This document shows positions 42,915-49,240 of a stretch of 49,240 nt of DNA, in pieces. The first letter of the stretch is position 1, and each line of letters begins with the position of its first letter. The DNA is taken from contig CAKZVF010000217.1 of assembly GCA_937921995.1 (NCBI GenBank), forward strand, positions 1-49,240, written 5' to 3'. This DNA is from an uncultured Pirellulaceae bacterium. Lineage in GTDB: Bacteria; Planctomycetota; Planctomycetia; Pirellulales; Pirellulaceae. Under the pieces are notes generated by a model, which worked only from the letters and a program-made list of their open reading frames with translations, was not told the DNA's origin and ran no database searches. The translations under genes were made by a program, and so were the position numbers.

Positions 42915-43724
42915 TCAGCGCTGACATTTGGGGCAAGCGTACATGGTCCTAGCCCCAAGGGTCCATTTTTTGACCGGACTGTTACAGAATGAACAATTCT
43001 GTTTCTTATAGATCATCAGTCGTTCGTCTTTGTTCAAACGGCTGATCGGTTTGTCGATCGCACTGAGATCGACGGTGATGATTTTATTTTGCTTGACGCC
43101 GATCTGCAATAGATCGACCGTCAACTGCCACATGTCCTCTAGCTGTTGCCGAGAGAGTTCCTGACAACGTTTTTCGGGATCAATTTTTAACAAGTGCAAG
43201 ATTTCGGCGCGGTAGATATTACCGATGCCCGCAATCAGTGACTGATCAAGCAATGCCGAACCGATTGCTTTTTTGGATTTGCTGATTCGAACAAACGCGG
43301 GCTCAGGATCGGCGTCGCGGCGAAGAGGATCGACACCCAACCGATCATTCAATTTTTGAAATTGCGGTGCGGTCAAGATTTCACACTTGGTTGGGCCGTT
43401 GAGGTCGATCGTCCGTGATTCACCGATCATTCTCACTCGCACTGCTCCACGCGGAGGCGGCGGAGGATTTTTGTGGATTCGAAATTTGCCGTACAGTCCC
43501 AAGTGAACGTGCATTACCGTTGCGCGTCCGCCGCGCGTCTTGGGGTTTAACCAGCGATAAAATAAATGCTTGCCATGCGCCGACACGGAAGTCAAGCGTT
43601 TGCGATCAAGCCGTTTGGCTTCGGCGGCGAATCTGCCTTGGGGGGAACAAAGGCGAATGGCTTGGCCGGCAAGATGCTTCGAATGATCTCGCGCCATGCG
43701 GTGAACGGTATGGCCTTCAGGCAT
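42915..43724 (-). CDS. Fpg/Nei-family DNA glycosylase
   Basis: A base-excision repair enzyme that removes oxidised bases and cuts the abasic strand. From ATG 43724 the 269-residue protein starts MPEGHTVHR, whose processed N-terminal Pro2-Glu3 pair is the catalytic residue set; HTVHR suggests the Nei rather than Fpg side. The helix-two-turn-helix contains LIAGIGNIYRAEIL, with the expected Asn. A C-terminal zinc finger (CSFCNSPVKKW and YACPKCQR) completes the fold. The longer upstream start is rejected because catalytic Pro must be near the N-terminus. It follows a membrane-protein gene by 64 bases. Confidence 0.9.
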   Translation of the reverse strand: MPEGHTVHRMARDHSKHLAGQAIRLCSPQGRFAAEAKRLDRKRLTSVSAHGKHLFYRWLNPKTRGGRATVMHVHLGLYGKFRIHKNPPPPPRGAVRVRMIGESRTIDLNGPTKCEILTAPQFQKLNDRLGVDPLRRDADPEPAFVRISKSKKAIGSALLDQSLIAGIGNIYRAEILHLLKIDPEKRCQELSRQQLEDMWQLTVDLLQIGVKQNKIITVDLSAIDKPISRLNKDERLMIYKKQNCSFCNSPVKKWTLGARTMYACPKCQR

Positions 43725-43788
43725 GCAGGTGCTTTCATAGAACACAGGCCCGAAGAAATCGGCATTACGCGCCTCCACCGTCGGTCTG

Positions 43789-44490
43789 TCAAATCAGTTT
43801 CCAGCCGATCGCCAACAAAACAATAGCGATCAACGGGATCAAGCATAAGATGATCGCCAAGGTTTGCAAACGACGTGAGTAGAAATGTCGCGTGGCATTA
43901 TCCACTCGCAGATAGCCGTACGCCGCCGCCAACCAACATAGCGCCAGGACGCCCCCCAGCGCTGTCCGTTGCAGTCGCCGGGCTTTGAAGTTCAGTTGAT
44001 ATTGATCATTGACAATTTCCGCAAAATCTTCATCAAATCGCAGCCTTGCGTAGCCGATATGCCGCCGAACGGATTTGCTCGATTCAGGATCCGTGATCGT
44101 TTTTTCGATCACGATTTCCTCATCAACGATTTCGCGCTGCAGGAAGTGATCGTCGAGTTTGACAAAGCGATATCCTCCGGCCCCCACGATGCCATCGATC
44201 TGATTGTTAATGGTGTCTTTGATTTTGCCCATCAAAACCATCGAAGCTTCCGAACGCAGATAGAAATCTTCCGTCTCCACCAGCAAGAAGCTTACCTCGC
44301 CGTCTTCAAAACTGCCTTGTTGGATCCAGTCCGGTTGGGCGGGTTGGGCTGGTTCGGCTTGAGCCCCGTCGGATCCTCTACCGCAGGCTACGACGACGAA
44401 AATCATCAACGCCAGCGGCATGAAGAATTTCCAAACGCTGGTATACAACAGCATCGGTACATCGCAAACGGGTTTCATCGTCAATCGCAT
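43789..44490 (-). CDS. Membrane protein of unknown function between kinase and glycosylase
   Basis: A 233-residue protein with an N-terminal hydrophobic segment that could be a signal or anchor (MPLALMIFVVVACG, with a possible lipoprotein Cys), a soluble region of about 130 residues, and two C-terminal membrane helices (LGGVLALCWLAAAYGYL, LAIILCLIPLIAIVLLAIGW). ATG 44490 lies 22 bases after the kinase stop, which supports it over the longer start at 44658 inside the kinase gene; 44478 is also possible. No family is recognised. Confidence 0.72.
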   Translation of the reverse strand: MRLTMKPVCDVPMLLYTSVWKFFMPLALMIFVVVACGRGSDGAQAEPAQPAQPDWIQQGSFEDGEVSFLLVETEDFYLRSEASMVLMGKIKDTINNQIDGIVGAGGYRFVKLDDHFLQREIVDEEIVIEKTITDPESSKSVRRHIGYARLRFDEDFAEIVNDQYQLNFKARRLQRTALGGVLALCWLAAAYGYLRVDNATRHFYSRRLQTLAIILCLIPLIAIVLLAIGWKLI

Positions 44491-44512
44491 TGTGAATGGG
44501 TTGCTCAATTGG

Positions 44513-46765
44513 CTATCGTTGCTGTCCAGCGGAGGAGACGATTTTGTTGCGCTGACCTTCGCCGATCCATGGCGCTGAAAGCTGCAGCGACGTCGACACC
44601 ACAACCGCAAACAAACCATGCGTGATCGACGACCGCCCCAGAACGTGGCTGAAGACAACCGCCCAGACGAAACACAGCCCCACCGTCCACAGGCTCAACC
44701 GCGTCTTCCTCAACGGGTCGACTTGATACCACCACCGTAGCGCGCCAAATAGCACTATAAAGAACAGCAGGTAAGCCGGAATCACGGGGATGCCGCTGAT
44801 CTGGAATTCGGCAAGTTCAGTTGAAGGTATGTGATTGAGGTCCGATAGTGGGATCCGATAAAAATCGGCTGCCGTCCAGCCAGCGATTCCGATCCCCAAT
44901 CCAATGACGGCCATCGCGACCCGTCGTAGCCAAACCTCGCCGCGGGTCAGTTCCCACATTTTTCCGGTGGTCAATACGACCCAGCATGCGAAAACGCTGA
45001 TCGTCGTCACAAACGCATAGCGTCCCCAAAAATTGACCAACGGTTCGATGTTCGATCCGTCAGTAGTTTCAGGCGTTAATAAGGAAAACGGAATCAGATT
45101 CAACACGATGCAGGATAAAGCGGCGATCAGCAGCGCCCCTAACAACTCAGTCAGCCGCTCTCGCCAGCTCCGTTCGCTGATCCAGGCGCGAATCGTTGTT
45201 AGTTGGTTTGAGCTGAGCCCGAAAGTGCAAAGCGTCTTTTTCCTCTCAAGTGAGTTTGAAAGATTGCCCTTTGCCGACATCCCGGTCGCGAATCCGGTTG
45301 CGGCATCCACTGTTTGGCCCGACATGGGGCCGCGGAGCCGGCCGTGCCGTCTGACGTAGCTGATCAGATAAAACAGCCCACCGACGAACGCGCATTTTAA
45401 AAGCAAGCCTGGCTTGAATAAAATTGCGACCAACGCCAATCCCATGAGAACCAATTTTGACATCGTCGCCGCCGACCCGTGCGTCCACCAGTGAATAATC
45501 GGATGGGCGGCGGCGATTTTTTCGTCAACGAGCAAAACACTTGCGTCGATTTCCGGGCGGCGGCCGACCGATGTGATACGCTCCGAAACGTGAGGGTCGG
45601 CGGCGACGCTATCGCCGGCCGCTGTTTCAATGCCATTGGTACGCAGAACTTGGATGGGTTCTGCGGTGACCGTCGCATCTTCGGAATCAGCTTCTAAAGA
45701 TTTTTTTTCGTTTGGGTGCGGCGATGTCGATTTGTGGATGGCAGGATTGGGGACGATCACGCGATCCATCTGCCCCGCGGTTTGCGATGGTTCGACTTCG
45801 CCGAAGACAATGTCTTCACGCAAGATCTGAAGCGCGTCGCCGCTGACGAAGATCGGCGCAATCTTCGCCTTGCCGTAGCTGACTGGAGGCTGGCTATCGC
45901 ATCCGGCAGAAGCCATCAGCGAAGGGTGACCCATCGCATACTGGGCGGTGATCGTTTCGCTGTTGGTCGCAAGGTCACGCCATGGCAGTTCTTTAACCAT
46001 CGCTTGTACTGATGAATAACGGTACTGAGGATCCTTATTCAGCGATTTGAGCGTCACGCGGTGAAAGGCAGGAGGGATTTTTTCAAGCGGGACGTTGGCC
46101 GTTAGATGCTTCATGATGATCTCTTGCGAGCTTTCACCATTGAAGGGCACGTCGCCGGTGAGCATCTCGTAGAGAAGAATCCCCAACGCGTAGATGTCGA
46201 TTTCTTTCCCGTAAACGCCTTTGCCAATTTCGGGGGCCATGTAGTGGAACGTACCCACGGCTTCGGTTTGCCCCGATTTGCGATTGCAGGCGATGAATTT
46301 TGAGAGCCCGTAGTCGCCGATTTTTACGATGTGCTGATCATCGTCGCGAAAGATGTTACCGGGCTTAAGATCGCGATGGACAATGCCGTGCTTGTGCAGG
46401 TACGCCACGCCCGACGCGGTGGCGGCGAACCACTTCTTGATCTCCGTTTCGGGCATGCCCTTTGGAAATGCCTCGATCACATCGCGCAATGAAACGCCCG
46501 GCACGTATTCCATCACGACCCAGCTCTCACCGCGATCGTTGGTCTTAATGTCCCACAGCGAAATCAGGTTCACGTGGTTCAGGTTCAAGCATTGACGAAC
46601 GCCGCGCAGTTCCACATCCAAATTGCGTTGGATCTTCTTAAGCGCCACTTCCTTGCCGGCGTCGCTGATCGCAAAATAGACTTCGCCAAAACCGCCTACG
46701 CCGATGCCGCGCTTGATCGTGAATCCCTGCAGCGGTTTGGCACCGCTTGGATAGGAAAATTTCAT
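44513..46765 (-). CDS. Membrane Ser/Thr protein kinase
   Basis: A 750-residue receptor-like Hanks-type kinase. The kinase domain (about residues 14-275) has the ATP loop GIGVGGFGEV (20-29), Lys43, the catalytic HRDLKPGN (130-137), DYG in place of DFG (151-153) and MAPE (176-179). A charged linker (about 285-440) follows, then several groups of hydrophobic helices (about 443-485, 545-630 and 665-735), giving around nine membrane spans. The membrane-bound C-half may sense a signal. The next two genes (membrane protein, glycosylase) read on in the same direction. Confidence 0.9.
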   Translation of the reverse strand: MKFSYPSGAKPLQGFTIKRGIGVGGFGEVYFAISDAGKEVALKKIQRNLDVELRGVRQCLNLNHVNLISLWDIKTNDRGESWVVMEYVPGVSLRDVIEAFPKGMPETEIKKWFAATASGVAYLHKHGIVHRDLKPGNIFRDDDQHIVKIGDYGLSKFIACNRKSGQTEAVGTFHYMAPEIGKGVYGKEIDIYALGILLYEMLTGDVPFNGESSQEIIMKHLTANVPLEKIPPAFHRVTLKSLNKDPQYRYSSVQAMVKELPWRDLATNSETITAQYAMGHPSLMASAGCDSQPPVSYGKAKIAPIFVSGDALQILREDIVFGEVEPSQTAGQMDRVIVPNPAIHKSTSPHPNEKKSLEADSEDATVTAEPIQVLRTNGIETAAGDSVAADPHVSERITSVGRRPEIDASVLLVDEKIAAAHPIIHWWTHGSAATMSKLVLMGLALVAILFKPGLLLKCAFVGGLFYLISYVRRHGRLRGPMSGQTVDAATGFATGMSAKGNLSNSLERKKTLCTFGLSSNQLTTIRAWISERSWRERLTELLGALLIAALSCIVLNLIPFSLLTPETTDGSNIEPLVNFWGRYAFVTTISVFACWVVLTTGKMWELTRGEVWLRRVAMAVIGLGIGIAGWTAADFYRIPLSDLNHIPSTELAEFQISGIPVIPAYLLFFIVLFGALRWWYQVDPLRKTRLSLWTVGLCFVWAVVFSHVLGRSSITHGLFAVVVSTSLQLSAPWIGEGQRNKIVSSAGQQR

Positions 46766-46959
46766 GCCGTTGCTCCATAGGCTGAAGCAAGTGCGAAATC
46801 CAGCGTAGGTAAACCGTGCCTTGGAGGAATTGTCACTACCATGATTCGATTAAACACCATCAGCCAAACTCTCCAAAAGATCACCGCCTATTATAGCTTA
46901 AAATAGCGACCTCCGAGCGGACTTTGCAGGTGGATAGATAGCCGTTTGTCGTTTGATGT

Positions 46960-47598
46960 TCACACGGCCTCAATGGAAAACGAAAAATCGTCGCCTTCGA
47001 TACGACTTTTGTCCTCTAAAGCCGAACCCGTTGCCAATGGCTGCCCGTTAAGGAATGCCTTGGCCTTGGTTTTGCAAAACCATTGGTTCCGGCGACGAAA
47101 AAGAATCAGTTCGTGTTTCCACCGCGGGCACACAATGTGATTTCTCGATTGATTGCCCATCACAATAGAATCACCCGCAAGTAGCACCGCATCCGACCAA
47201 GGAAACGTGCGATGTCTGGAAACAAAATCCAGTACAGCGGTCGAGCTTAAAGGGTGAGGTTTGCGGTACCCAACGGCAACGGTATCGCCGAGTTGAATCG
47301 TCTGGCCATGGATTAATACCGCCGGTTCGCGCAGCCGATACCCATCGACTGACACCGATCCAACGGAATGTAACAAGTGGCGGTCTTCGATCGTTTCGAT
47401 TCGCGCGTGGACCCGATCAAGATCCCCACGCAGCGGAATGGTGACTTCCGAATCGGGGATGGCTTGACCAAGATTATTCAGCAGACCGCCGCAAACGAGA
47501 AATCCGCCAACGCCATCGACCCAGATGGTAAAGTCACTCAACGTGCTGGATTGCGTCGGCGTATTGGCGTTGGAATCGTGTGATGAATCTGCGGTCAT
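46960..47598 (-). CDS. FHA-domain protein
   Basis: A 212-residue soluble protein with an FHA-like domain (about residues 25-110): the PLRGDLDRVHARIE segment carries the phosphothreonine-contact Arg and His, and VDGYRL and GQTIQLGDTVAVGY follow in the right order. A second, weaker FHA-like stretch (about 135-210: DSIVMGNQSRNHIVC, FLNGQPL) may be a duplicate. FHA domains bind phosphothreonine, so it could read the output of the neighbouring kinase, whose gene ends upstream on the same strand with a 194-base gap. That link is inferred from position. Confidence 0.82.
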   Translation of the reverse strand: MTADSSHDSNANTPTQSSTLSDFTIWVDGVGGFLVCGGLLNNLGQAIPDSEVTIPLRGDLDRVHARIETIEDRHLLHSVGSVSVDGYRLREPAVLIHGQTIQLGDTVAVGYRKPHPLSSTAVLDFVSRHRTFPWSDAVLLAGDSIVMGNQSRNHIVCPRWKHELILFRRRNQWFCKTKAKAFLNGQPLATGSALEDKSRIEGDDFSFSIEAV

Positions 47599-47660
47599 GG
47601 TTTGTAGTCTATCGGTTTGTAACGAAGGCTTCCAGTCACCGCCGGAATGACTGTTTGACC

Positions 47661-47689
47661 AAAAAAAGCCGCACGAGAACTCGTGCGGC
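47661..47689 (-). terminator. Terminator of the coiled-coil gene
   Basis: A ten-base-pair stem (GCCGCACGAG at 47668-47677 and CTCGTGCGGC at 47680-47689) has a two-base AA spacer in the printed strand. On the minus strand it is followed by seven T residues (47661-47667). It lies 52 bases after the stop of the coiled-coil gene at 47742. Confidence 0.82.
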
Positions 47690-47741
47690 GGATTCTTTGG
47701 CTGACATGATTCTTGAATTCAATTGTCCGTTGGAAGCCGTA

Positions 47742-48617
47742 TTAGCTGGCAACTAACTCGGACTTCAAGTTTGTCACCTCTTCGGCTTCTTCGCCGGTCG
47801 ATTCAGGTGAGTCTTGGACCTGCTCAACATCGCCGGATGAGTTGAAGTAAGCATCCAATTCTTCCAATAGATTTCCAGCTGACCCATTTGCATCATCGTT
47901 GACCGGAATCTGACCAAAGGCAACCGGAGCCATGTTCAGCATTTCCTCCTCGGTCTCAATACGAGCGCTGATGTCATCGACCATCGTGCGCGTCCGCGCC
48001 AGTTGGCTGTCATCGAAATCGTAGTGCGTCGTTGTCTTCACCAAGTCGTTCATGCGATTGCGGGCGTTGAGCGTTTCGATTTTGACTTGAAGTTCGCGCT
48101 GTTGCGCCTGAGCTTTCTCTAGACTTTCGAAACCATTGTTGAGCGCAGATTCACGCAGAGCCAATGTTTTCTCAGCCGTCTTGAGTCGTTGTTCTGCGGT
48201 TCGATGCAGTGTGAACCGGTGCCGTAGATCTTCTTTGACTCGTTCGCTGGTGTAGGCTTTTGAGTTCGTCGCGACGAAAAACTCTTTGCCCGAATCTAAA
48301 TGTTGACGCAAAGCAAGAATTTCGGAGCGGCTTTTCTCAAGCTCCGATTTCTGTTTGGCTAACTGCTGTTCGAGTCGTTTTACTTGCACCTTTTCTTTGG
48401 CGATTTGGTGATACTTATTGTTTACCTCAGGACCAATCTTTGCCAGCTGTTGCTTGGCGGCGTCGATCTGAAAGGAAATCGGCACCGCGTCTTGGGCCGA
48501 ATCGGTCAATCGCTGATAGGCGGTTTGGGTGTAAGGGACGACGTTGCTGCCAAAGAGCAGACCGCCCACTAAAACGGTACCCAAGGTGCCGACAACTATT
48601 TTCTTGAATATCTTCAT
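47742..48617 (-). CDS. Membrane-anchored coiled-coil protein
   Basis: A 291-residue protein with a short basic N-terminus, one hydrophobic segment (VVGTLGTVLVGGLLFGSNVV, about residues 8-27) and a long coiled coil of charged heptads (about 50-200, with VKRLEQQLAKQKSELEKSR). The acidic C-terminal tail is Glu/Asp/Ser-rich. The layout recalls PspA-like or envelope-spanning coiled-coil proteins but no family motif is clear. It is a single gene with its own terminator. The FHA gene lies downstream on the same strand. Confidence 0.78.
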   Translation of the reverse strand: MKIFKKIVVGTLGTVLVGGLLFGSNVVPYTQTAYQRLTDSAQDAVPISFQIDAAKQQLAKIGPEVNNKYHQIAKEKVQVKRLEQQLAKQKSELEKSRSEILALRQHLDSGKEFFVATNSKAYTSERVKEDLRHRFTLHRTAEQRLKTAEKTLALRESALNNGFESLEKAQAQQRELQVKIETLNARNRMNDLVKTTTHYDFDDSQLARTRTMVDDISARIETEEEMLNMAPVAFGQIPVNDDANGSAGNLLEELDAYFNSSGDVEQVQDSPESTGEEAEEVTNLKSELVAS

Positions 48618-48761
48618 CTTAAACTCCCGTAACTAGATTGCTGCTAACGCCGGTGATTTCTGCCCATATTGGAGCCGTGGCGGTAGAGGACTGAGGAGTT
48701 TTCGCCGATCGAGCGCGGATATTTGAAAAGAAAAAAGTATTTTTTGCGGAAGTTTGAAAGC

Positions 48762-48799
48762 AAAAAAAACGCCGCGCCAAAACCTTATTTTGACGCGGC
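48762..48799 (-). terminator. Terminator for the gene at the right edge
   Basis: Arms GCCGCG (48771-48776) and CGCGGC (48794-48799), extended by CAAAA/TTTTG inside, form a hairpin. On the minus strand it is followed by a run of eight T residues (48762-48769). It lies about 110 bases beyond the stop of the partial gene at 48910. Confidence 0.7.
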
Positions 48800-48909
48800 T
48801 AATTCCCTGTGTTCAGTTGAGAATAAATACAAAGCTGCAAAGCTAACTCAGGAAACTGAAGGCCAGATTAGTTGCCACAATTCCAAAGTCTACACACGCA
48901 CTGGGAATT

Positions 48910-49240
48910 TTATCGTGGGTTCAAAAAGTCGCCGCGCGGCACGTATCCGGAAGAAGTGCGTCTGCTCGGCTGAGACACTTTGGGCGGAGTCCGAACGACG
49001 TGACGAGTGGTTGTTGAAGCCGTTTGTGAAGGTTTTACGCGGTATCGCACCCGCTTTTTCGAGGTCGCCGAGTAGCTTTTTGGCTTGGGGATTGGCTTGC
49101 TTTCTAGCTTAGTTTTGGAGGCGGATTTTGAGCCCCTTCGTTTTGCTGGCGTGACCGATGGCCGTGTTTTTGAACCAACCGATTCGGGATTTTTCATAGA
49201 AGAGGACTGGCCAGCATCCATCCGGCGGGCCCTCTCTTGC
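48910..49240 (-). CDS. C-terminal end of a protein with a basic low-complexity tail (partial)
   Basis: The frame is open to the right edge, so the gene is cut by the window end; the ATG at 49221 is probably internal. The visible part (about 109 residues) is dominated by Lys, Arg, Ser, Pro and Thr, for example KTRPSVTPAKRRGSKSASK and KSYSATSKKRVRYRVK, ending FLNPR. Such tails occur on nucleic-acid-binding or cell-wall proteins, but the folded part lies outside the window. No family can be named. Confidence 0.6.
   Translation of the reverse strand, partial: QERARRMDAGQSSSMKNPESVGSKTRPSVTPAKRRGSKSASKTKLESKPIPKPKSYSATSKKRVRYRVKPSQTASTTTRHVVRTPPKVSQPSRRTSSGYVPRGDFLNPR

Overview
The window looks like chromosome of a planctomycete, most likely of the Pirellula/Rhodopirellula group. 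The evidence is a glycine-rich secreted protein ending in two TIGR03000-type (planctomycete-specific) domains, a TIGR03790-type secreted protein, several Hanks-type Ser/Thr kinases and an FHA protein, paired NfeD proteins, a Lys/Ala-repeat histone-like protein, and lipid A synthesis (LpxB). Genes are loosely packed, and many intergenic spaces hold degenerate inverted repeats. No rRNA, tRNA, CRISPR array, integrase or complete insertion sequence was seen. All identifications rest on reading motifs by eye; no database search was run.

Layout. (1) 1-4.4 kb is a decayed defence locus. It has an inverted/direct intergenic repeat, a type III modification gene cut off just after its DPPY motif, a type III restriction subunit whose first residues are missing but whose remaining ~970 codons are open, a ~30-codon remnant of a DUF262-like (GmrSD-type) gene, and an apparently intact two-gene unit of a small helical protein plus an HNH nuclease. 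(2) 4.4-10.3 kb holds metabolic and translation genes: a nucleoside hydrolase-like protein, trpD, a 33-residue basic protein, trmB, rpsT, a hemD-like gene and a cmoB-like gene. (3) 10.5-14.9 kb encodes a MacAB/Lol-type export system (adaptor with a C-terminal EF-hand tail, ATPase, permease). (4) 15-22.4 kb has a GlsB/YeaQ-type membrane protein, a large secreted protein of unknown function, an MFS transporter, a secreted duplicated YHS-like cysteine protein, lpxB and a site-2-protease-like M50 protein. (5) 22.4-23.7 kb is a ~1 kb AT-rich non-coding stretch leading into the Lys/Ala-rich protein.

(6) 29.7-23.9 kb on the minus strand is a tightly spaced series: truA, a kinase, accA, an NtrC-like regulator lacking its sigma-54 contact loop, an overlapping small protein, and an Mrp/ApbC ATPase. 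(7) 30-38 kb has an HTTM-type membrane protein with an overlapping partner, the TIGR03000 protein, holA, and a short and a long NfeD protein. (8) 38.7-49.2 kb has the TIGR03790-type protein, an orphan OmpR/PhoB-family regulator whose receiver lacks the usual phospho-acceptor position, a nitroreductase, a minus-strand group of kinase, membrane protein and Nei/Fpg glycosylase, an FHA protein, a membrane-anchored coiled-coil protein, and a basic C-terminal tail running off the right edge.

No single new system is proven. The best leads are the collapsed type III/DUF262 locus beside the HNH pair, the atypical signalling proteins (regulator, receiver and kinase with altered key residues) in housekeeping operons, the tandem-domain secreted cysteine protein, and the AT-rich leader of the histone-like gene.
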